Part shown: one piece after another, positions 6,176 through 11,271 of the stretch
Layout of the letters: the number at the start of each line of letters is the position of its first letter
Numbering within the stretch: the first letter of the stretch is position 1
Translations under genes and position numbers: made by a program
Notes under the pieces: model-generated
What the model was told of the DNA's origin: nothing
Databases searched by the model: none
The model's input: the letters and a program-made list of their open reading frames with translations, nothing else
NCBI GenBank assembly: GCA_026394745.1
Contig: JAPKXP010000141.1
Coordinates: 1 to 11,271, forward strand
Direction of reading: 5' to 3'
Source of the DNA: Candidatus Altarchaeota archaeon
GTDB taxonomy: Archaea > Altiarchaeota > Altiarchaeia > IMC4 > SCGC-AAA252-I15
Length of the DNA: 11,271 nt

Positions 6176-6883
6176 CTAGGCGTTCTTAAGAGTGAACGGG
6201 ACTTCGTTTGGATAAATCTCAACACCATTGCCTGAAATCTTGAACGGCCTGATGGTGGTGTCAATCTCCTGGCCCCGCATCTTCACCACCCGCACGCACC
6301 GCTCGCTAGTCTCCCTCTGCGTCGTCCAGAACAGCTGTACCAGGCCGTCAGTCAGGAAGTGGTCGGAATCAACCTGAAGGTTAGGCCAAGTCCCGTACTG
6401 CTCTGAGATAATGACGGTCGTAAGGCCAATCGCCTTCACCAGCGACATGAAGTCCAGCAGGTGAATCCTCCTAGTCTTCGGGTCGTCGAACAGGTAGTTG
6501 AACAACGTAATGCTGTCTACCGTAAGCCTCTTCGCGCCAGTCTTCTTTACTGTGTCGCTTAAAGCCTCAGCGCTTTTCTTGTCGTCGGACTGCATGAGGG
6601 ACTGCTCCAGTATCGTCATCATACCCCGCTTTTCCAAAGGGTCGATGTCCCAACCGAAGTTCCTGCAGTACCTCTTCACCTCGGCCTTACTGTACTCCAC
6701 GTTCATGTATATGCCGGCTTCGTTGTACTCCTTCACTCCGTTGTAGATATACTGCATCCCCAGGTTGCTTTTACCTATCCCCGGAGGCCCAGAAATAAGG
6801 GTTATGCTCCTCTCAGGCAAACCTCCCTTCAAAAGTTGATCCAATCCCGGAATACCCGTCTTAACAAGCTTAATCTCATCCAT
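6176..6883 (-). CDS. Single-domain KaiC/RAD55-like RecA-superfamily ATPase
   Basis: A 235-residue protein covering one KaiC-type ATPase domain. It begins with the family signature TGIPGLDQLLKGGLPE (about 9-24), then Walker A GPPGIGKS (32-39), the VEYSKAE segment in the position of the catalytic Glu region (about 62-68), and Walker B RLTVDS (Asp123). These archaeal proteins are numerous and mostly unassigned. Links to signalling, motility or DNA are known for some relatives; a clock role should not be assumed. I chose ATG 6883 over GTG 6892 because GAGGTG lies six nt before the ATG, so the upstream GTG is part of the Shine-Dalgarno sequence. Unlike most neighbours, this gene has a leader with a ribosome binding site, preceded by a long hairpin, and a structured 3' region. 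That hints at post-transcriptional control. Confidence 0.88.
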   Translation of the reverse strand: MDEIKLVKTGIPGLDQLLKGGLPERSITLISGPPGIGKSNLGMQYIYNGVKEYNEAGIYMNVEYSKAEVKRYCRNFGWDIDPLEKRGMMTILEQSLMQSDDKKSAEALSDTVKKTGAKRLTVDSITLFNYLFDDPKTRRIHLLDFMSLVKAIGLTTVIISEQYGTWPNLQVDSDHFLTDGLVQLFWTTQRETSERCVRVVKMRGQEIDTTIRPFKISGNGVEIYPNEVPFTLKNA

Positions 6884-6903
6884 CTTAGGCACCTCTGTTA
6901 TCT

Positions 6904-6970
6904 ATACCAAAAGCCGCAGAAATCACAACATTACTATTGTGGATGAATATGATTTGCGGCTTTTGTATAA
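6904..6970 (-). repeat. 67-nt imperfect hairpin in the leader/promoter of the KaiC-like gene
   Basis: Core arms CAAAAGCCGCA (6908-6918) and TGCGGCTTTTG (6955-6965) are perfect complements. Flanking TATA-type ends and inner AATCA/TGATT segments extend the stem to roughly 20 pairs with two small bulges. Read on the minus strand it ends ~8 nt before the GAGGTG ribosome binding site. Part of it overlaps the palindromic TATA element GTATAAATAC (6965-6974), so it may act as DNA (operator) or RNA (leader structure). Confidence 0.55.
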
Positions 6971-7003
6971 ATACTACAGTCTAACGGCTGCAGTATTTAT
7001 TTC
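6965..7003. promoter_or_regulatory. Divergent promoter with inverted repeat, KaiC-like ATPase and cupredoxin lipoprotein
   Basis: GTATAAATAC (6965-6974) reads as a TATA box on both strands. GTATTTATTT (6993-7002) is ~29 nt before the cupredoxin ATG and would give a leaderless mRNA. A second inverted repeat, TAAATACTACAG (6968-6979) with CTGCAGTATTTA (6988-6999), matches at 11 of 12 positions and overlaps both boxes, the layout of a repressor or activator site. Confidence 0.45.
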
Positions 7004-7026
7004 CCCCATGCGTTTAATATATCCTT

Positions 7027-7689
7027 ATGCGACAACTGGCTTTCGCCATAATCGCCGTAATCCTGGTTTCAGGGTGCGTAGACAACACGAAAACAGTGTA
7101 CGTCTGCCCTGACGGCACCCTCTCTGAAGACCCCCTAGAATGCCCTAAGCTGAATTTTACCTGTAACGTCGCAGAACAAGCCACCGCATCCACGGTAACT
7201 TCAACTACGGCAACCTCGACCACTAATACCGTATCCACGTCCTCCACTACAATATCAGCCCAACTGGAATCCTGGATAACTCAGATGGCGAGCGGCTGCG
7301 AGTGTACTAGGTGGAAGTGCCCCACAACGACGTCAACTACCTCGACGTCCACTATCACGTCAACCACATGCGTGACGATACCAGACCCAACGTACATCCC
7401 GGAAACAAAACGATTCGACATGCTGATTAGAGGGCAGAGATTCATCCCTGACGAGATAACCGTCTACGAAGGAGACCTGGTGATAGTCAACATAACCAAC
7501 CTGCAAGGCCTGCACAGGCTGAGGGAAACATCCACCGGCAAGACAATAACGCTGCCTCCTGGCGAAAGCCACGAACTATCGTTCCAAGCTACTCAGGAGG
7601 GCAGGTTCGAACTAACCTGCAACCCGTACTGCGATAATCCAATGTACGCGGACATAAACGTGGAGAAACCCCACTACACACTATGCTAG
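7027..7689 (+). CDS. Thr-rich lipoprotein with C-terminal CuA-like cupredoxin domain
   Basis: A 220-residue exported protein. The N-terminus carries a short hydrophobic signal and lipobox LVSGC (Cys17). A Cys-containing segment follows (27-46), then a Thr/Ser-rich linker (about 52-76), a second Cys cluster (91-98), a second Thr linker (about 99-114) and a cupredoxin-like beta-barrel (about 128-216: IRGQRFIPDEITVYEGD, then GLHRLRE and FELTCNPYCDNPMY). Cytochrome-oxidase-II/N2O-reductase CuA sites use a first His, C-x3-C-x3-H and a Met three residues later. Here His163, Cys198 and Cys202 are kept, but the His position is Met206 and the Met position is Asp209, so copper binding may be altered or lost. 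Probable role: surface redox or metal protein. No oxidase subunits are nearby. Confidence 0.8.
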   Translation: MRQLAFAIIAVILVSGCVDNTKTVYVCPDGTLSEDPLECPKLNFTCNVAEQATASTVTSTTATSTTNTVSTSSTTISAQLESWITQMASGCECTRWKCPTTTSTTSTSTITSTTCVTIPDPTYIPETKRFDMLIRGQRFIPDEITVYEGDLVIVNITNLQGLHRLRETSTGKTITLPPGESHELSFQATQEGRFELTCNPYCDNPMYADINVEKPHYTLC

Positions 7690-7820
7690 GTTAATAAGTC
7701 GAAGATAGTACCAGCTTTGCTCCTTAAGCCTGTTTAGGAGCGGACTTTAAGGGCAGTTGTACTACCTTAGGGGTAGGTAGGGATAAAAGGAACTGTGTAG
7801 TGCCTAAATAATAACATGAA
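7690..7820. other. Gene-free stretch with short inverted repeats
   Basis: No convincing ORF, tRNA or promoter is seen here. Possible nested stems are TAGTAC (7706-7711) with GTACTA (7759-7764), enclosing GCTCCT (7719-7724) with AGGAGC (7736-7741). An alternative CTACC/GGTAG hairpin (7762-7776) shares bases with the outer stem. There is no T-run to make a clear terminator. The structure could be a chance feature. Confidence 0.25.
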
Positions 7821-7982
7821 TTAGTCTTTGTGGTGAGCTAATTGCACTAATCTTCCTAATACCCACAAGCATCTGTATATCCTAAACACGAAGATTATTA
7901 GCATCAAAAGTTCCAGCGAGAATATAATGTTACATGAGAGTGATTTCCACTCTTCGGGAATTTCACAGGATTTGGTAGATCT
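7821..7982 (-). other. In-frame open extension beyond the lipoprotein stop, encoding a membrane segment
   Basis: Directly after the TGA at 7983-7985, the same frame stays open for 53 codons to a TAA at 7821-7823. The would-be peptide contains SCEIPEEWKSLSC, then a hydrophobic stretch (NIIFSLELLMLIIFVF) and a basic, Cys-containing end (RIYRCLWVLGR). It resembles a C-terminal membrane anchor. It may be the lost tail of the upstream gene (nonsense mutation or sequencing error), a readthrough product, or chance. Its codons are more A/T-rich than the gene. Confidence 0.35.
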
Positions 7983-8852
7983 TCATGGCAGAGTCGGGTG
8001 CGGGCCAGCTTCTTCCTGGCATTGATAGTCACTAGAGCATTCGTCGTACCCTTCGCCCGGGACTATACTGCAATGATTTTCACTGCACTCGGTGTGCGTT
8101 ATATTGTTACAGCAGCATATCAGATCCACACTTCCACCCCCCATGTAGAACCCTTGCCCGCAGTCGTTGTAGGCTGCGTCAGCATTCTTCTCACCCGTCT
8201 TGCAAGCATCAAAGCTGCATTCACCGTTCTCGTAGCCGTTCTTTGAGCACCATTCCATGCAGCGAGTGCCCGGTTGCTTGACGCACGTGCCGTTCCTGCA
8301 TTCCTCGTCTTCGGCGCACGTCTTCTCAAAGTTGGTCTTGGACTTCTTTATGCACAACGCATTAGGAGTGCCTGGATTAGAGCAGAACGGAGTCTCAATG
8401 TACCTTACCACATCACGTTCCTGGCATTTCAGATAGCTGGTCTCATTCCCGCAGTCTTTGCTCATATTGCAGGCTATCCTCAAGGTTGTCGTAGTTGTGG
8501 AGGTCGTAGTGGTACTTGCAATCAAGGTGGTCGTAGTCTGCATAAGCGTAGTGGTGGTCTCGTCGTTGTCGCATCTTCCGTCATCGTTCCTGTCAAGGCA
8601 GCACCCCTGCCCATATTGAATATACGGGGGGTTGCACACCACTCCAAGCGTATCTGCCGAACTTTCAGCCTCGTCGCACACATTATTGCTGTTACTATCG
8701 GCGCAACACGAAAACCCCATCCCCGGGATATAACCCTCAGGACAACTAAGCTCATTTGAGGGCCCTATCATGCAGACCCCGAAAAGACAGCCGCTCATGG
8801 CTGTCGTCGCTGCCAAAACAAACAGTACTAGAAAATTATTACGTAAAAGCAT
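7983..8852 (-). CDS. Cys-rich lipoprotein with paired Ca-loop-like modules and Thr linker
   Basis: A 289-residue exported protein with signal peptide and lipobox (TAMSGC, Cys22). Two related modules follow: Cys37 to Glu63 (CCADSNSNNVCDEAE) and Cys73 to Glu98 (CCLDRNDDGRCDNDE). The D-x-N-x-(D/N)-G/N-x-C-D-x-x-E pattern recalls EF-hand/dockerin-type calcium loops closed by a Cys pair. A pure Thr-rich spacer (about 99-125) leads to a long disulfide-rich region with repeats of the DEECRNGTC type. No enzyme motif is seen; role probably adhesion or cell-surface structure. I chose ATG 8852 rather than TTG 8861, since a TATA box lies ~31 nt upstream of the ATG. The last residues (AGPHPTLP) are unlike the rest, and the same frame continues after the TGA, so the C-terminus may be truncated. 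Confidence 0.8.
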   Translation of the reverse strand: MLLRNNFLVLFVLAATTAMSGCLFGVCMIGPSNELSCPEGYIPGMGFSCCADSNSNNVCDEAESSADTLGVVCNPPYIQYGQGCCLDRNDDGRCDNDETTTTLMQTTTTLIASTTTTSTTTTTLRIACNMSKDCGNETSYLKCQERDVVRYIETPFCSNPGTPNALCIKKSKTNFEKTCAEDEECRNGTCVKQPGTRCMEWCSKNGYENGECSFDACKTGEKNADAAYNDCGQGFYMGGGSVDLICCCNNITHTECSENHCSIVPGEGYDECSSDYQCQEEAGPHPTLP

Positions 8853-8879
8853 TGTGAACAATATTATTTTGCATAAGCC

Positions 8880-8887
8880 TATTAAAC
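8880..8887 (-). promoter_or_regulatory. TATA box for the Cys-rich lipoprotein
   Basis: The minus strand reads GTTTAATA, centred about 31 nt before the ATG at 8852, giving a leaderless or few-nt leader mRNA. The surrounding 8853-9053 gap otherwise shows only a weak CAGGA/TCCTG hairpin (8970-8987) and the T8 terminator. Confidence 0.42.
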
Positions 8888-9021
8888 TGGGGGAATTTTA
8901 ACAAAGTGTTCGAATCTCCCTTCTTGTATCCTTTTAACCAAGCCCCAATCGAGCATAAGGGTGTGGGTTCAGGATTACTTTCTCCTGGTTTTATTATGTC
9001 AGGATATCCGGCTTCTGAATT

Positions 9022-9029
9022 AAAAAAAA
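9022..9029 (-). terminator. Oligo-T terminator after the DUF333 gene
   Basis: Eight consecutive T on the minus strand, 24 nt past the TAA at 9054-9056. Archaeal RNA polymerase commonly terminates at such T-runs without a hairpin. This would end the protease-DUF333 transcript before the lipoprotein promoter. Confidence 0.55.
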
Positions 9030-9053
9030 TGTAGATTGTTTTCTTAAATAGGG

Positions 9054-9722
9054 TTATAGGATTTTCATGAGTGCGGCAAAGAGTAGAGATATGGGCGCTA
9101 ATAGTAGGGGTATACATCCATCGCCTTGCGATTGATTCAATGGCACTTTCGCGAGCATGGTTGTTGTTGTTTTGTAGTCGTTTTCTCCAGTGCAGTCCGG
9201 GTCGGTATCGGTCATATCTTGTATGATGCAGTCCGGGTCGCATAGACTGTCTTTGACTGCGTCGCAATAATCGTCTGGTCCGCCGGATTTGCAGTCTTTT
9301 GGGCAGCTGATATAGTCTTCTGGGAAGCCGCAGTGGCTGTCTCCACATGTCGTCTCCTGGAATGCGAGGCCCATTGTTTCAGTTACTTCCTGTTCGGTCC
9401 CGTTTGGTAGTACGCATACTGCGCATGAGTTGGTGAGGAGTCTCTTTCCGCAAATATCATAGTCTGATACGACCTTGAGTTTGTATCCTTTTTGTGTGCA
9501 GAAACTTTTTTCCGGCGATACTTCTCCCTGGATGAACTTCCAGGCGTCGACTTTCTCTCCGCTGGCTAGGATGCAGTAGCCGAAATCGCCTTTTTCTGTG
9601 CTTTCCGTGACGTATGTGTTGCCGAGTGAGCTGCAGTATACTGCCGCAGGGTTGAGCATTGCCGAGACGGTCTGTATTAGGCACAATGCCGCAACTAAAA
9701 CGAAAAAGATTCTATTGTCCAT
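9054..9722 (-). CDS. Exported tandem DUF333 protein with Cys module and C-terminal membrane anchor
   Basis: A 222-residue protein with a signal peptide (about 1-21, cleavage near VSA). A clear DUF333 domain follows (about 23-68: NPAAVYCSSLG, then FGYCILASGEKVDAWKFIQG). The next segment (about 74-118: FCTQKGY, then CAVCVLPNGTEQEV) has the same Cys/Gly layout and looks like a second, diverged copy. Then comes a Cys/Asp-rich module (126-178) starting TTCGDSHCGFPEDYISCPKDC, a pattern common in archaeal surface proteins, then a short Thr stretch and a C-terminal hydrophobic helix (203-222). DUF333 relatives are often small lipoproteins of unknown function, sometimes labelled putative hemolysin without proof. 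The ATG overlaps the end of the upstream protease gene by 11 nt, so the two are probably co-transcribed and translationally coupled. Confidence 0.85.
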   Translation of the reverse strand: MDNRIFFVLVAALCLIQTVSAMLNPAAVYCSSLGNTYVTESTEKGDFGYCILASGEKVDAWKFIQGEVSPEKSFCTQKGYKLKVVSDYDICGKRLLTNSCAVCVLPNGTEQEVTETMGLAFQETTCGDSHCGFPEDYISCPKDCKSGGPDDYCDAVKDSLCDPDCIIQDMTDTDPDCTGENDYKTTTTMLAKVPLNQSQGDGCIPLLLAPISLLFAALMKIL

Positions 9723-11271
9723 TATTTGAAGTCACCCCGTCAACATAGTACATGTTCCGGTCTGTCATGTCGCTTGCTGGGTCCCCATGGTAGGGTATGC
9801 GGACGTATCCGTCGTCGTTTTGGTTCACGCCCCAGCTGTTCTTGATTATCCATACTCCTTGTGTCTGGTTTTTTCCAGGCGGCATGTATCTATCGTTCCA
9901 GCCTACAATCACTATGGCATGCTTCCAGTTGGGTGAGGATGCCGCCAGTGGGCCGTGGCATAGGATTGCCCGTTTTCTGGTTTCCACGTCGCCTGAGACG
10001 TTGGTGACGCTTGTGATATGCCATCTGGTCTCCGCTCCAGTGCATTTACTCTGGCAGGTGGGGGGGTTGGAGCACCTTCCCCCGTTCTTGCATTGTTGTG
10101 CGCATGAGGCGCCATGGCTGCAGCCCGCGGAGGTGTATGGATAGCATATCTCTTCGCCTACGCCGTTTGTGATGAAATCTTTGAGTGCGTATGAAACCGG
10201 GCCTCCGTTGCAGTCTCCTCCGAAGAACTTGCACCCAGACATGAGGTATTGCTCTCCTATGTTGAGGTTCATGCTTGTGCCTTGTTCGATATTATATTTA
10301 GCCTCCACGGTACCTGCTGCTGATTGGGCCCAGCAGCTGCCGCAGGAGCCTTGGTCTTTGACGGGGGTCATCCAGTCTTTGCCTTCGTGGTTGCGCCAGT
10401 CGAACTTCCAAGGCAGGGTCGCGATATTGCAGATGTCTGGGCATTTTTCGCAAGGGCTTGGTTTTCCGAATAGATGGTATGTGCCGCCGCAGTCGATTCC
10501 CTCCTCGTATGGTCCTTCCACGCCGTCGTTGCAGTCGCATGCGTCTCCGATACCGTCATTGTCTGTGTCTTTCTGGTCCGTATTTGGCAGACTCATGCAG
10601 TTGTCGCATGCGTCGTCTGCCTCGTCTCCGTCAAAGTCTTGGTTGGCGTCTTTCTTTCCGGGGCACTTGTCGCACATGTCGCCGACGCCGTCGCTGTCTG
10701 AATCCTCTTGGGCTGTGTCGCAGGGGCCGCCTATACAATCCGCGCTGGACTTGCATAATGTGCCTTTTATAAGTCCAGTCGTGCAGCTGCCCTGGAGCGG
10801 GCCGTTCGCCTTGTTTGGGCAGTTGTCGCAAAAGTCGCCTACTCCGTCATCATCAGTGTCAAACTGGTTATTGGTTTTGTAGGGGCAGTTATCGCATGCG
10901 TCCCCCTTCTCATCACCGTCGGAATTCTCTTGATTCAGGCTGCAAATCCCCTTCCCGCAGTCTGAGTTCACCTCGCACGAAACCTTGTACTTTGTCCAGT
11001 CGCCTTTGCATGTGCCGATGTCTCTGCCATTGGCGTTGTATATGCAGTTGTCGCAGGCGTCGCCCACACCATCCTTATCCGCGTCCGATTGACTCAGCCT
11101 ACATTTCTCCTCGTACCCGCAGTCATCATCAGACGTGCAGTTGATGAGGCCTGAGGACTTCCTGCAGGACCCGAGCTTAGGGCCGTCTGGGACGTCTGGT
11201 CTGTCGTCTTTATAGTCTGGGATGCCGTCTCCGTCAGAGTCTGATATAAAGACGCTTGAGTTTATCTGCTG
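9712..11271 (-). CDS. Thrombospondin type-3 repeat / papain-family (C1A) cysteine protease, N-terminus missing
   Basis: The frame is open to the window edge; 519 residues are visible. About the first 255 hold seven calcium-binding TSP3-type motifs of the DxDxDGxxDxCDNC kind (for example DTDNDGIGDACD). Several are separated by short S-x-D-C-x-x-G-x-C Cys units. From about residue 285 comes a C1A peptidase: TPVKDQGSCGSCWA (oxyanion Gln307, catalytic Cys313), KHAIVIVGW (His451) and IIKNSWG (Asn478). All four active-site residues are present, so it is probably active. A Cys-rich insert (about 384-410, seven Cys counting Cys376) interrupts the domain. No I29-type propeptide precedes the protease in the visible part; TSP3 repeats occupy that place. 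Likely secreted or surface-bound and calcium-stabilised. The short polar tail after the protease lacks a visible anchor. Confidence 0.93.
   Translation of the reverse strand, partial: QQINSSVFISDSDGDGIPDYKDDRPDVPDGPKLGSCRKSSGLINCTSDDDCGYEEKCRLSQSDADKDGVGDACDNCIYNANGRDIGTCKGDWTKYKVSCEVNSDCGKGICSLNQENSDGDEKGDACDNCPYKTNNQFDTDDDGVGDFCDNCPNKANGPLQGSCTTGLIKGTLCKSSADCIGGPCDTAQEDSDSDGVGDMCDKCPGKKDANQDFDGDEADDACDNCMSLPNTDQKDTDNDGIGDACDCNDGVEGPYEEGIDCGGTYHLFGKPSPCEKCPDICNIATLPWKFDWRNHEGKDWMTPVKDQGSCGSCWAQSAAGTVEAKYNIEQGTSMNLNIGEQYLMSGCKFFGGDCNGGPVSYALKDFITNGVGEEICYPYTSAGCSHGASCAQQCKNGGRCSNPPTCQSKCTGAETRWHITSVTNVSGDVETRKRAILCHGPLAASSPNWKHAIVIVGWNDRYMPPGKNQTQGVWIIKNSWGVNQNDDGYVRIPYHGDPASDMTDRNMYYVDGVTSNNGQ

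Noticed and set aside
8890..8940. tRNA-like TTCGAAT sequence near 8909
   Set aside because: The flanking bases do not form a T-arm stem, and no anticodon or acceptor arms can be drawn on either strand.
8839..9348. 169-residue minus-strand ORF spanning the gap and the DUF333 gene
   Set aside because: Arg-rich shadow frame of the DUF333 gene; its extension across the promoter and T8 terminator region is not protein-like.
10169..10882. 237-residue plus-strand ORF opposite the TSP3 repeats
   Set aside because: Ser/Pro/Leu repeats arise from reading the repetitive Asp/Cys codons in antisense.
10480..11120. CRISPR-like spaced repeats of GTCGCA-type sequence
   Set aside because: The spacing and degeneracy follow the protein-level calcium-repeat codons on the minus strand; the repeats are not identical and the spacers are coding.

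Overview
This window is archaeal. It encodes deoxyhypusine synthase, the ribosome-rescue factor Pelota, a radical SAM protein of the tetraether lipid synthase (Tes) family, a single-domain KaiC/RAD55-like ATPase and a type II/IV secretion ATPase. Promoters fit this: TATA-like boxes (TTTATA, TTTTATA, TTTAATA) lie about 25-31 nt upstream of many start codons, which implies mostly leaderless or short-leader transcripts. Thr-rich linkers, small Cys-rich surface modules and very tight gene packing resemble DPANN-type or related uncultivated archaea. That placement is an inference from style, not from a marker gene.

Layout. Positions 1-1036: the 3' end of a secretion/pilus ATPase converges on a small anchored surface protein with a regular cysteine repeat. 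Positions 1037-1225: a divergent promoter region that also holds a candidate 43-residue Cys-containing ORF. Positions 1226-2931: a polytopic membrane protein, then deoxyhypusine synthase. Positions 2888-5767: Tes (minus) overlaps the deoxyhypusine synthase tail by 44 nt. A zinc-ribbon protein is divergent from Tes, and its stop codon shares a CTAG palindrome with the Pelota stop. Positions 5807-7026: a small membrane/coiled-coil protein, then a KaiC-like ATPase on the minus strand. The ATPase gene has a structured 3' region ending in an intrinsic-terminator-like hairpin and a 67-nt imperfect hairpin in its leader/promoter. Positions 7027-11271: a cell-surface block with a cupredoxin lipoprotein, a Cys-rich lipoprotein with paired Ca-loop-like modules, a tandem DUF333 exported protein, and a large thrombospondin-3-repeat/papain-family protease that runs off the window.

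How the genes relate. The first two-thirds are mainly housekeeping: translation (hypusination of aIF5A, Pelota) and membrane lipid maturation (Tes). The last third is a set of exported proteins. They share N-terminal lipid or membrane anchors, Thr-rich probably glycosylated spacers and disulfide-rich modules. Only the protease and DUF333 genes show direct coupling, an 11-nt overlap. I see no CRISPR array, tRNA, rRNA or insertion sequence.

Most worth checking: the structured RNA elements on both sides of the KaiC-like gene; the altered CuA-type copper site; the in-frame membrane-segment extension beyond the TGA of the Cys-rich lipoprotein; and the TSP3-papain protease with alternating Cys modules.
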